Assembly (NCBI RefSeq): GCF_020181655.1
Contig: NZ_CP084032.1
Coordinates: forward strand, 2,480,001 to 2,544,000
Reading direction: 5' to 3'
Origin: Pectobacterium colocasium
Lineage (GTDB): Bacteria; Pseudomonadota; Gammaproteobacteria; Enterobacterales; Enterobacteriaceae
DNA: 64,000 bases
In this document: piece by piece, positions 1 through 8,115 of the stretch
Position numbering within the stretch: the stretch's first letter is position 1
How the letters are laid out: each line of letters opens with the position of its first letter
The notes under the pieces: model-generated
What the model was told of the DNA's origin: nothing
Databases searched by the model: none
Seen by the model: only the letters and a program-made list of their open reading frames with translations
Made by a program: the position numbers and the translations under genes

Positions 1-675
1 GAACAGCGTACGGGGCTACCGGTGTATTTGCAGCACGATATCTGCGCCTGGACGATGGCCGAAGCGTTATACGGCGCGGCGCGCGATTGCCAAAATGTGA
101 TTCAGGTGGTGATCGACCATAACGTTGGCGCGGGTGTGATTACAGGCGGACGCATCTTGCACGCAGGAAGCCGAAATCTGGTTGAAATCGGACACACGCA
201 GGTCGATCCTTATGGCAAGCGTTGTTATTGCGGCAACCATGGCTGCCTGGAAACGGTCGCCAGTACGGAGAATATGCTGGAACTCGCGCAGCAGCGCATG
301 AATACGTCAATGAGTTCACTTCTACATGGTTCGCCGCTTAGCGTTGAGAACCTGTGTGACGCCGCGCTCAGGGGCGATCAGTTAGCCAAAGATATCATTA
401 ACGATGTCGGGAATAACGTAGGCCGAATCGTCGCCATCATGGTGAATCTCTTCAACCCCGATAAAATTCTGGTGGGTTCCCCCCTGAATAAAGCAGCCAG
501 CATTTTGCACCCTGCCATTTTAGGCTGTATTCAACAGCAGTCATTCCCTCCCTATAGCCACAACATCCAGGTGGAAGCGACCCAGTTCTACAATCAGGGT
601 ACGATGCCCGGTGCTGCACTGGTAAAAGACGCGCTCTATAACGGATCGCTGCTGGTTAAACTGCTGCAGGGGTAA
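1..675 (+). CDS. mlc: Mlc, ROK-family glucose-responsive repressor (5' end outside window)
   Basis: This is the C-terminal part of a ROK-family transcriptional repressor; the reading frame is open from base 1, so the DNA-binding N-terminus lies upstream of the window. In E. coli, Mlc represses sugar phosphotransferase genes and is itself titrated by the membrane glucose transporter. The ROK zinc site is visible as a His in VEIGHTQVDP followed by CYCGNHGCLE, and the glycine-rich sugar-kinase-like segment HNVGAGVITGGRI precedes it. The next gene is bioD2, the same neighbour as in E. coli, which favours Mlc over its paralogue NagC. I am confident of the family and fairly confident of the orthology. 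Confidence 0.9.
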   Translation, partial: EQRTGLPVYLQHDICAWTMAEALYGAARDCQNVIQVVIDHNVGAGVITGGRILHAGSRNLVEIGHTQVDPYGKRCYCGNHGCLETVASTENMLELAQQRMNTSMSSLLHGSPLSVENLCDAALRGDQLAKDIINDVGNNVGRIVAIMVNLFNPDKILVGSPLNKAASILHPAILGCIQQQSFPPYSHNIQVEATQFYNQGTMPGAALVKDALYNGSLLVKLLQG

Positions 676-808
676 CCATAAAGGCGTAGACCAACAAAAC
701 ATTGCGCTAACGCAAACCGCCGGAATGAGGCATAGCCTAGACTTTCACGCTTGGAAAGCATTTTAGCTGTGCTTGTTTTTTGGTATTCAGGTGGTCTGGA
801 GTTATCCC

Positions 809-1474
809 ATGTTGAAACGTATTTTTGTCACTGGTACTGATACCGCCGTTGGCAAAACGGTGGTATCCAAGGCGCTACTGCAAAAACTGGCGCTGGCAGG
901 CAAATCGGTCGCGGGCTATAAACCGATAGCGAAAGGGTGCGAAGAGACAGAAGCGGGCCTGCGAAATAAAGATGCACTGCTGCTACAAGCGGCCTCCACG
1001 CTGGAATTGCCCTATAACATGGTGAACCCCATCGCACTGCGAGAGGATGAAATCAGCGCCAGTGAAGGAACGATGGATTACTGCATGATGACGCAGGGTT
1101 TGCGCCACATGGGCGAGGCGGTCGATGTCGTGGTCGTTGAGGGCACGGGCGGATGGCGGACGGTCATGAACGATCTACGCCCCTATTCCGAGTGGGTAGT
1201 ACAGGAACAACTGCCCGTTGTGTTGGTTGTCGGTATTAAGCTGGGCTGTATCAGCCATGCACTGCTGACGGCGCAGGCGATCATTAACGATGGTTTACCG
1301 CTGGTCGGCTGGGTCGCTAACCGTATTAATCCCGGACTGGCGAATTACGCTGAAATCCTTCATGTCCTGCGGAAAAAGATTCCGGCACCACAGCTGGGCG
1401 AATTACCTTACTTGCCCCGTGCCGAACAGCGGGATCTCTCGTCTTATATCGATCTTTCTGCCATCAGCGACTAA
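809..1474 (+). CDS. bioD2: Dethiobiotin synthase paralogue BioD2 (YnfK type)
   Basis: This is an ATP-dependent dethiobiotin synthetase family protein of 221 residues. Family members close the ureido ring of dethiobiotin from 7,8-diaminopelargonate, CO2 and ATP. The P-loop GTDTAVGKTVVS lies at the N-terminus and the conserved VVVEGTGGW segment lies near residue 115. I start at the ATG at 809 because a GGAG lies 7 bases upstream and the protein then begins MLKRIFVTGTD like the E. coli paralogue; an upstream start at 773 would add 12 residues unlike the family. The place after mlc is the E. coli arrangement. The role of this second BioD copy is not settled in the family. Confidence 0.9.
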   Translation: MLKRIFVTGTDTAVGKTVVSKALLQKLALAGKSVAGYKPIAKGCEETEAGLRNKDALLLQAASTLELPYNMVNPIALREDEISASEGTMDYCMMTQGLRHMGEAVDVVVVEGTGGWRTVMNDLRPYSEWVVQEQLPVVLVVGIKLGCISHALLTAQAIINDGLPLVGWVANRINPGLANYAEILHVLRKKIPAPQLGELPYLPRAEQRDLSSYIDLSAISD

Positions 1475-1576
1475 TTCCTGTCGTCTTCAATTCCCGCTTC
1501 TCTGCGGGAATACATTTTCTCCGTCACGCCACCTGTTATACTCACTGACAGTTTTTCTTCTTATCCTGAAAATATA

Positions 1577-3064
1577 ATGAAAACAGAGAATAACCAGAAA
1601 CAAACGCCTGTCCCACATCGCCATTGGATTTTGATTGCCTGTATGCTGGCCATGTTTACGGCGGCGATTGAGGTGACGATTGTCGCCACGGCGCTGCCTA
1701 CCATCATCGCGGATTTAGGCGGGTTTTCCCTGTTAGGATGGGTCTTTGCGGGTTATTTGCTGACGCAGTCGATCAGTATCCCGATTTATGGCCGCCTGGC
1801 CGATCTCTATGGCCGCAAAAAGATTTTCTTTTTCGGCATGATGGTATTCCTGCTGGGGTCGGTTCTGTGCGGATTTTCGACGCAGATGGGCTGGTTGATT
1901 GTCTTCCGTACTTTGCAAGGACTGGGGGCCGGTGCGATAACCCCGATTGCGTTCACTATTGTTGCCGATGTCTACAGCTCGACCGAACGCCCGAAAATAC
2001 AGGGTTATCTGTCCAGCGTGTGGGGGGTTTCCGCGATTATCGGCCCGCTGCTGGGGGCGTTTATCGTCCAACACTTCAACTGGGCGCTGGTTTTCTGGGT
2101 CAATGTGCCGATTGGGCTATTTTCCATCTTCCTGCTGGCTCGTTACCTGCCGACGATCAATGCCGTGCGCCAACATCAGTTGGACTGGATGGGCGCGTTC
2201 TATCTGGTGGTGTCCGTCGCCAGCCTGCTGATGGCGCTGCTACAGGCTGAGGTGTTTGGTTACTGGGTGATCCCGCTGCTTGCGATCTCTGCCGTGGGCT
2301 GCATTCTGCTGGTTCGACAGGAAAAGCGCACAGCAGAGCCGCTGTTCCCGCTAGCGCTCTGGCGCAATCGGGTCATTATTGCCGGTAATCTAGGGGGATT
2401 AGTGGTCGGAGCCGCCATGATGGGTGTGAGCGCCTTTTTACCGACGTTTATTCAGGGCGTGATGGGCAAAACGCCGCTGGAAGCGGGCAGTATATTGGCG
2501 ATGATGTCGATTGGCTGGCCGCTGGCCAGTACGCTGAGCGGACGCTTAATGCTGTGGACATCTTACCGCTTTACGGCAATGCTCGGCGGCGTTGTGCTGA
2601 TTATCGGTAGCCTGACGCTGTTAACCGTTCAGCCAGACAGTAATCTCATATGGGCGCGGCTTGCGGCATTTTTGATCGGTTCGGGAATGGGGCTAAGTAG
2701 CACAACGTTTCTGGTGTCGATACAAAACTCGGTGGACTACTCCATCCGCGGCATTGCGACGGCCTCCGCCATGTTTACCCGCATGCTGGGTTCCGCGTTG
2801 GGCACGGCAATCCTTGGCGCCACGCTGAACATCAATCTGCACTGGCGATTGCCGGACGTGAGCGATCCACTCCAGACGCTCATGGATCCGGCCAGGCGCA
2901 TCCTGTTAAGCGTAAACCAGCTCGATACGCTGGCATCGCAAGTCGCTTCATCAATCCACGGCGTATTTATCGTTTCCGCACTGATTGCCGCCATCACGCT
3001 GCTTTCCGCCAGAATGATTCCGGCAAGCCAGCGGCCAGAGCAGGCCGAAACCAGACAGAAATAA
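1577..3064 (+). CDS. MFS multidrug exporter of the DHA2 (EmrB/QacA) type
   Basis: This 495-residue inner-membrane protein has the drug:H+ antiporter signature. The first transmembrane segment carries the motif IEVTIVATALPTI, the loop after the second segment has GRLADLYGRKK (motif A), and motif C resembles GVSAIIGPLLGAF. Hydrophobic segments continue to about residue 475, in line with the 14-segment DHA2 layout. The substrate cannot be read from the sequence; drugs or plant antimicrobials are guesses. The gene stands alone between bioD2 and a strong terminator, with its own upstream gap of about 100 bases. Confidence 0.85.
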   Translation: MKTENNQKQTPVPHRHWILIACMLAMFTAAIEVTIVATALPTIIADLGGFSLLGWVFAGYLLTQSISIPIYGRLADLYGRKKIFFFGMMVFLLGSVLCGFSTQMGWLIVFRTLQGLGAGAITPIAFTIVADVYSSTERPKIQGYLSSVWGVSAIIGPLLGAFIVQHFNWALVFWVNVPIGLFSIFLLARYLPTINAVRQHQLDWMGAFYLVVSVASLLMALLQAEVFGYWVIPLLAISAVGCILLVRQEKRTAEPLFPLALWRNRVIIAGNLGGLVVGAAMMGVSAFLPTFIQGVMGKTPLEAGSILAMMSIGWPLASTLSGRLMLWTSYRFTAMLGGVVLIIGSLTLLTVQPDSNLIWARLAAFLIGSGMGLSSTTFLVSIQNSVDYSIRGIATASAMFTRMLGSALGTAILGATLNINLHWRLPDVSDPLQTLMDPARRILLSVNQLDTLASQVASSIHGVFIVSALIAAITLLSARMIPASQRPEQAETRQK

Positions 3065-3073
3065 CGACGAAAG

Positions 3074-3097
3074 AAAAGGCGCAAAAAGCGCCTTTTT
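3074..3097 (+). terminator. Rho-independent terminator after the MFS gene
   Basis: A stem AAAAGGCGC / GCGCCTTTT with a short A-rich loop is followed by a T run, 9 bases after the stop codon of the MFS gene. Confidence 0.8.
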
Positions 3098-3127
3098 AAC
3101 ATCTATGTTGAACATCCAGAGGAAGGG

Positions 3128-3427
3128 CTACGGTGTGGTTGTCGGCTGGCCTTCTGCTGGCGCAGGCGCACTTTCAGTATTGGCGTAGCCCTCGGCATAA
3201 CGGCTGTAAACAATCTTGTGCGAATCATTCTCACAGTGACCAACCACCAGACCACCGGCCTGATTCACCTGATCGTTCGGGACAATATCCAGCGTAAAAC
3301 CAGATTCTGGCACGCCATTGGCGATGATTTTCTGAGCAATCTCCGCTTTCACGCTTTCGCAAGATGCCTGTGCAGCCAACGGAGCAACCAGGAATAACGC
3401 GGCACCAAAAATGACGGTTTTTTTCAT
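3128..3427 (-). CDS. DUF1161 small periplasmic protein
   Basis: This 99-residue exported protein has a clear signal peptide (MKKTVIFGAALFLVAPLAAQA) and a mature domain starting SCESVKAEIAQKI, with a second Cys in VVGHCEND. That spacing matches the DUF1161 family, whose function is unknown. The two cysteines may form a periplasmic disulfide. The tail after residue 80 is rich in Ala, Pro, Gln and Thr and is probably disordered. It is monocistronic, with its start codon preceded by a good AGGATC-type ribosome site. Confidence 0.75.
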   Translation of the reverse strand: MKKTVIFGAALFLVAPLAAQASCESVKAEIAQKIIANGVPESGFTLDIVPNDQVNQAGGLVVGHCENDSHKIVYSRYAEGYANTESAPAPAEGQPTTTP

Positions 3428-3502
3428 CTTTTGATCCTTTTCTCTGAAAAAAGTCTCTTTGAGTATATCAAACGATGAAAATAACGCGAAAAAGCAGCGA
3501 AA

Positions 3503-3525
3503 TCAGGCCATCAATGATGGCCTGA
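3503..3525 (-). terminator. Hairpin downstream of the lipoprotein gene
   Basis: A near-perfect dyad TCAGGCCATC / GATGGCCTGA lies just past the stop of the minus-strand lipoprotein gene. The following T run is weak, so the call is tentative. Confidence 0.45.
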
Positions 3526-3531
3526 AGAAGG

Positions 3532-4149
3532 TTAAACGCAAGGTCCGGTGGCGCAGCCATACATCATGAATAGGGGAAAAAGGACAACGGCCGGAATCAT
3601 GAGAGGGGCAAGTAACACCTCTTTACCGGAATTATCGCTGCTATTGATCACCACTGGAATGGGCTGTGGCAGGCGACCCGTCGTTGTCGGGCTGACCAGT
3701 GAGCCTTCTTTCTGACTGAATGTGCCACTCGCGCTAAAGGTGACTTCACCTTTTCCCATTGTCGTGGGAATGTTCGCCGCGAAGAGTTCGCGCAAATCGA
3801 CTTTCTGCTCTTTGGTCAATCGGCGAGTATCAATCACGTTTTTATACTTCGCGTAAACCTGGCCATTACGGAGAGAAAAATCGACCCTCACACCAAGGAT
3901 GATGTCTTTGTAATCACGATAAAACGCGTAATAGTCCTGATACTCTTTTTGTGCTCTTGCGTCGGAGAATTTATAAACGTAGGTATCGGACTCAGCAACA
4001 ATCGTTCCGTTGTTATTGGTGATAGCCGTGATGTTGTCCGTCTCCGGGTACGAGGTTGCACACGAGCTGACTAGTAGGCACATGATGAGCACGCCCCACA
4101 GTTTGAGGTGGAAAGCGCGTGAAAATAATCGAGCTGAATCCATATTCAT
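3532..4149 (-). CDS. Uncharacterised lipoprotein
   Basis: A secreted lipoprotein of about 205 residues that I cannot assign to a named family. The signal segment LWGVLIMCLLVSSC ends in a good lipobox with the acylated Cys near residue 30. The C-terminus has a second hydrophobic stretch (LLAPLMIPAVVLFPLFMMYG). I place the start at 4149 or 4143 (AGGA just ahead of the latter). The open frame runs on to 4230, but that extension is read out of an ERIC repeat and is not real protein. It could be a membrane-associated envelope protein; no function is inferred. Confidence 0.6.
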   Translation of the reverse strand: MNMDSARLFSRAFHLKLWGVLIMCLLVSSCATSYPETDNITAITNNNGTIVAESDTYVYKFSDARAQKEYQDYYAFYRDYKDIILGVRVDFSLRNGQVYAKYKNVIDTRRLTKEQKVDLRELFAANIPTTMGKGEVTFSASGTFSQKEGSLVSPTTTGRLPQPIPVVINSSDNSGKEVLLAPLMIPAVVLFPLFMMYGCATGPCV

Positions 4150-4172
4150 CCTGATGCACTCCATTTTCTGGA

Positions 4173-4299
4173 TATACCCGTCATACTTCAAGCTGCTTGT
4201 GCGTTGGCCGCCCTTACTCACCCCAGTCACTTACCTGTGTAAGCTCCTGGGGATTCGCTCGGTTGCCGCCTTCACGCAACTCGAATTATTTAGGGTATA
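4173..4299. repeat. Complete ERIC element (127 bp)
   Basis: A full enterobacterial repetitive intergenic consensus unit. It begins TATACCCGTCATACTTCAAG and ends CTCGAATTATTTAGGGTATA, so its outer ends are inverted. Inside are CTCACCCCAGTCACTTAC and GTAAGCTCCTGGGGATTC, which correspond to the standard ERIC2 and ERIC1R primer sites. Its length, 127 bases, is the canonical one. It sits between the divergently spaced ynfB terminator side and the start of the lipoprotein gene and would be transcribed as part of the latter's leader. Confidence 0.95.
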
Positions 4300-4387
4300 A
4301 AAGCCAATGTTGCCATGTGATAAAGCGATAATCGTTGAATTTAAAGGCGATGTCACCTTTTGAGTTGTAATACGAAAGGAAAAGGGG

Positions 4388-4411
4388 AAAACCCACGCCG
4401 GAAGGCGTGGG
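4388..4411 (-). terminator. Terminator of ynfB
   Basis: On the minus strand CCCACGCC-TTCC-GGCGTGGG is followed by TTTT, directly after the ynfB stop codon. The UUCC loop and GC stem make it a strong intrinsic terminator. Confidence 0.8.
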
Positions 4412-4418
4412 GGAGGAA

Positions 4419-4769
4419 TCAAGGGGCAACCGGGCGGCCAGTACGACGATCGAGACAGCGTTCGGTCGTGTTTTCCCAGTAAGCATTGACGTTGTAGCTG
4501 GCGTTGCATTTTTCACGCCCATCAATGGCTTTTTCCGTTTTATCGAATTCTTTCTCTACGCGGTTATTCACTTTATTGCGCAGTGAGCGGGTTGAGTCCC
4601 ATTGCTCTTTGCTTTGACGCGCCGCTTCTTTCGACAGCGTGCTGTCGCCGGAATCGACAATGATATGGCGCGTATCTGCCAGTGCGGCAGGCTGCCAGGC
4701 AGCGGAAACGATAACCAGAGAAAGCGGGATGAAAGCCCGAATCAAAGAAGAAAAAGAGTAGTGGTTCAT
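4419..4769 (-). CDS. ynfB: YnfB, UPF0482 periplasmic protein
   Basis: A 116-residue exported protein matching the UPF0482 (YnfB) family of unknown function. The signal peptide ends near PAALADT. The mature part has the family hallmarks: IVDSGDS, EQWDSTRSLRNKVN, and the C-terminal block NAYWENTTERCLDRRTGR. Two Cys residues (KCNAS and ERCLD) may pair. The intrinsic terminator follows at once, so it is a single-gene unit. Opposite-strand open frames over this gene are shadows. Confidence 0.88.
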   Translation of the reverse strand: MNHYSFSSLIRAFIPLSLVIVSAAWQPAALADTRHIIVDSGDSTLSKEAARQSKEQWDSTRSLRNKVNNRVEKEFDKTEKAIDGREKCNASYNVNAYWENTTERCLDRRTGRPVAP

Positions 4770-5055
4770 GTTTCACCTTGACAGAACGAATGATAAAAAC
4801 AAACGCCGATGCCGCAGAACGATAACATGCGCACGGCAAGCGGTAGACAACAAAAGGCGACCGCCGTTCCCTGTAACCTTCGCGCGTCGTGCAAAACGAA
4901 AGGTTGCCTATAACAGAAGTATACATCCTTCGCTTCAACGGCACTATAACCGTGCTGCATCAACCGTGCCGCGCCGCGCGACAAGGATTATCGCGCCAAT
5001 AGAAAAGGGCATGAAACCGACGTTCATGCCCCGACTTTTTTCGCCGTGGTGGCTA

Positions 5056-5805
5056 TCAGCCTTCGCGGTGTACGCTTAAACCGGCAAAAGACTGGCTGAC
5101 CGGCATCATTTCCAGTGTGTTGATATTGACGTGTGCTGGCAGGGTGGCCACCCAGAAAACGGCTTCGGATACATCTTCGGCCGTCAGCGGTGTTGTGTTG
5201 TCATAGGTTTTGCTGACTTTCTCATCGTTGCCTTTGAAGCGCACGGCCGAGAACTCGGTTCCACCGACCAGACCCGGTTCAATATTCGTGACGCGAATTC
5301 GGGTTCCAGACAGGTCGGCACGCAGACCCAGACTGAACTGCTGCACAAATGCCTTGCTGGCGCCGTACACGTTACCGCCTGCGTATGGCCAGTTGCCCGC
5401 AGTAGAACCGATGTTGATGACATGCCCGATATTACGTTCCACCATGGCAGGCAGCAGCGCACGTGTCATAAACACAAGACCTTTATTGTTGGTATCGATC
5501 ATATTTTCCCAATCATCTACCGAGGCTTTATGTGCAGGTTCCAGACCCAGCGCGAGTCCGGCGTTGTTCACCAGCACATCAATAGTCCGCCATTCGGCTG
5601 GCAGGGTGGCAACCGCCTTTTCAATCGCCTGACGATCGCGCACGTCCAATTTTAACGTATACAGCGCATCACCTAATTCTGCCTTCAGCGCGTCCAGACG
5701 TTCTTGACGGCGACCCGTTGCGATCACGTTATGACCTGCGCTAATAAATTTACGTGTAATTGACTCACCAAACCCAGCCGTTGCACCGGTAACAAAAATA
5801 ATCAT
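5056..5805 (-). CDS. ydfG: NADP-dependent 3-hydroxy acid dehydrogenase YdfG
   Basis: A classical short-chain dehydrogenase of 249 residues. E. coli YdfG oxidises L-allo-threonine and 3-hydroxypropionate (malonic semialdehyde reduction in reverse). The cofactor motif TGATAGFGE is at residues 6-14, NNAGLALG near 84, and the catalytic Ser in NIGSTAG with Tyr/Lys in VYGASKAF. ATGRRQERL after the second strand fits NADP preference. Length and sequence agree with the E. coli protein end to end (MMPVSQSFAGLSVHR). It is monocistronic. Confidence 0.93.
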   Translation of the reverse strand: MIIFVTGATAGFGESITRKFISAGHNVIATGRRQERLDALKAELGDALYTLKLDVRDRQAIEKAVATLPAEWRTIDVLVNNAGLALGLEPAHKASVDDWENMIDTNNKGLVFMTRALLPAMVERNIGHVINIGSTAGNWPYAGGNVYGASKAFVQQFSLGLRADLSGTRIRVTNIEPGLVGGTEFSAVRFKGNDEKVSKTYDNTTPLTAEDVSEAVFWVATLPAHVNINTLEMMPVSQSFAGLSVHREG

Positions 5806-5943
5806 ACTTTTATTTCTCCCTGACCGTTTTCATATTCTGCTTGTGCCTGATATCACTATAAATAACGAAAGGCATGCGAATCATTTAGCCGCGCAATTTC
5901 TCGTGGGTCAAGCGTTACTCGGGTTTCAACGATGTGGCTCAGG

Positions 5944-5971
5944 AAAAATCGCCCCTCAGAACGAGGGGCGA
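5944..5971 (-). terminator. Orphan terminator of a decayed minus-strand gene
   Basis: On the minus strand TCGCCCCTC-GTTCT-GAGGGGCGA is followed by TTTTT. It lies 43 bases past the stop codon of the gene remnant at 6014-6210, so it probably once served that gene. Confidence 0.75.
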
Positions 5972-6013
5972 ATGCCGCGCTACCGCAGGCGATAAGGCAG
6001 GTATGACGCGGGG

Positions 6014-6210
6014 TTAAATCCAGTTCTTGCTACGGAATTCGCGCATGGTATCCGCAACCCACTGCATTTCCTGCGGTGTCCCTAACTCTTTTTGCTGTAG
6101 GTAATAAATGCCGAATCGTTCATGGATGCGAGTGCAGCATCCACGCCGCTAAAGTTGATTTTCTCACCCGCGACATACCTGCCCATCAACGCGATAACGT
6201 TAGGTAAAAT
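6014..6210 (-). pseudogene. 3'-end remnant of an unidentified gene
   Basis: Reading the minus strand from 6210, one frame gives GRYVAGEKINFSGVDAALAS and stops after a shift near 6115. The neighbouring frame then continues RFGIYYLQQKELGTPQEMQW and ends with SKNWI and a TAA at 6014. The two halves look like one coding sequence broken by a single-base frameshift. No start is visible upstream: the sequence turns AT-rich at about 6230. The family was not recognised. The retained terminator at 5944-5971 supports a former gene. The rest of 5806-6406 holds no gene that I can see. Confidence 0.5.
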
Positions 6211-6406
6211 ACTATGTTCTTACGACACGTTTTCCCGTGTGGCGGGATATTTCAGCTTTTTTGTGTACCGATAAAAGATAAAAAAAATTTATTTATTCAT
6301 CGGGTAATTAAACCAAAAAATATGAATTACTTATGTGAAAGTTCCACCATGACGCATGAAATGATGCATCCTGATGCGCTTGCCCCATGAGGTAGCGAGG
6401 AAAGCA

Positions 6407-7095
6407 TCACCTTTCCTGATTGTCAGCTTCTACGGCAGCGTACAGGCGTTCAAGAATATCGGGAAACGCAGACTGCACACGGTTCCAACTCGGTACAAAG
6501 GGTTTATCACCAGGGCTATCGCTATAAGCATGACCGGAAAAAGTGATCACATCAGCGAATAATTCGACTGCCGACTCCTCTTTATGCCGATCAAAGCTCA
6601 GGCCGTTCATACGAGCGTCATGTTCGAAAGCATCGATCATATCAAGGGCGGTACGATAATAGGTCGCACGCAGGACGCGGAAAGAGTCTGAAGTGATGTT
6701 CACGCCGAGAATCGCCAGTTTGCGATACAACGCTTTAGTAATGTCAGCCGCCATACGCTGTAATCCTGCATTCGGGTCATCTTCAGACATCGGCTGATGT
6801 TTATGATCGTAGCGATCGGCGATATCCACCTGACAAATACGCCGGGTTGCGGTACCGCGATGAATTTCTGACAGCACGCCAATTTCCAACCCCCAGTCGC
6901 TCGGAATACGCAGGTTATTCAGGATTGCGGTGCGCATGGCAAATTCGCCGGAAAGCGGATAGCGGTAACTGCGCATGTAATCCAGATAGTCAGAATTGCC
7001 ATAGACCTTTTGCAGTGATTTCAGTAACGGGTAAACCAGCAGGCGTCCTACGCGGCCATTCAGTTTTCCCTCAGCAACTCGAGCGTAATTTCCTG
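6407..7095 (-). pseudogene. 5'-truncated glucosyl-3-phosphoglycerate synthase-like gene (gpgS)
   Basis: The frame encodes about 230 residues that resemble the C-terminal half of GpgS-type retaining glycosyltransferases, which make glucosyl-3-phosphoglycerate for the solute glucosylglycerate. Recognisable blocks are ARVAEGKLNGRVGRLLVYP, then DWGLEIGVLSEIHR, then CQVDIADRYDHKHQP. The nucleotide-sugar-binding N-terminal half is missing. The frame extends upstream of the nominal ATG at 6976 as far as about 7095 and then collides with the stop of the regulator gene at 7108, so a deletion has removed the front. The family assignment is from memory and is moderately sure. Enzymatic activity is very unlikely. 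Confidence 0.6.
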
Positions 7096-7107
7096 TTCGC
7101 GATGGGA

Positions 7108-8070
7108 TTAGCGGACGCTGCTTTTATCCTGAAACGTTTTACGCCAGTCGGTCGGGCTCACGCTAAAACGCTGTTTGAATTGCTGGCGAAAGGTTACCGC
7201 TGACTGAAACCCGACGCTATCCGCAATCGCTTCGATGGAGTGGGAGGTCGATTCCAGCAATACCTGGCTATGGTGAAGCCGCTCCGCCGTTAGCCAGTCG
7301 CTGACGGTCATCCCCGTGGCTCGGAAGAAGTGCCGGGTAAATGTCCTGCGGCTCATCTGCACGCGGCTTGCCAACGTATCCAAGGAGTGGGAAGAACGGA
7401 GATGGCTGCGCAGATAGTCCAGTAGCTGATTGATTTTGCTATCCCGCGTATTTTCCGGTATCGGATGTTCGATAAACTGGGCTTGGCCGCCTTCCCGGTA
7501 AGGCGGAATCACCAGACGACGAGCGGCACGGTTAGCAATAGCGCTGCCGCAGTGCTGACGTACCAGATAAAGGCAGCAGTCAATAGCTGCCACTGTGCCA
7601 GCAGAGGTAATCAGATGCTCATCTTCGACATAGAGCGCATTGGTATCTAACTTCACATGACGAAAGCGGGCGATGAAATCCTGTTCAAACGCCCAGTGTG
7701 TTGAGGCGCGGCGCCCCTCTAACAATCCGGCGTAAGCCAGTACATAAGTCCCCAGACATAATCCGGCGATTTGTGCTTTTCGCGTGGCGGCATCACGTAA
7801 TGCATCCAGAAGCGATACAGAAGGGCGCGTCTCTGGATGAGACCAGTAGGGAACCACGATCAAATCGGCGTTTTCTAACGCGGAAAATCCGTGCTCAACG
7901 TTAATGGAAAAGCCGTGTTCAGAGGCAACCATGCCCGGTTTTTCCGCACAGAAAAAAATCTCAAACTGTTTTTCTTCATAGAGCATATCGCTGAACACCA
8001 TGCTCGGTATAGATAAGTGAAACGGGCTAAAATTCTCAGATACAACCACCGCAACGGTTAGCACAGCCAT
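7108..8070 (-). CDS. GlxA-type AraC-family transcriptional regulator
   Basis: A two-domain regulator of about 320 residues. Residues 1-175 form a DJ-1/PfpI-like amidotransferase fold with the nucleophile-elbow segment AGLCLGTYVLAYAG. The C-terminal 100 residues are an AraC/XylS DNA-binding domain with both helix-turn-helix units (LDTLASRVQMSRRTFTRHF and IEAIADSVGFQSAVTFRQQF). I prefer the ATG at 8070, which has GAGG 6 bases upstream; the frame is open to 8082. The regulated genes are unknown; the divergent context gives no partner, as the upstream gene runs in the same direction. Confidence 0.85.
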   Translation of the reverse strand: MAVLTVAVVVSENFSPFHLSIPSMVFSDMLYEEKQFEIFFCAEKPGMVASEHGFSINVEHGFSALENADLIVVPYWSHPETRPSVSLLDALRDAATRKAQIAGLCLGTYVLAYAGLLEGRRASTHWAFEQDFIARFRHVKLDTNALYVEDEHLITSAGTVAAIDCCLYLVRQHCGSAIANRAARRLVIPPYREGGQAQFIEHPIPENTRDSKINQLLDYLRSHLRSSHSLDTLASRVQMSRRTFTRHFFRATGMTVSDWLTAERLHHSQVLLESTSHSIEAIADSVGFQSAVTFRQQFKQRFSVSPTDWRKTFQDKSSVR

Positions 8071-8115
8071 CATAGCCCTCATTAAATCATCAATAGGTTC
8101 TGGTTATTACCCCAT

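Noticed and set aside
4150..4230. N-terminal extension of the lipoprotein frame up to 4230.
   Set aside because: It is translated from the ERIC repeat; the lipobox lies correctly only with a start at 4149 or 4143.
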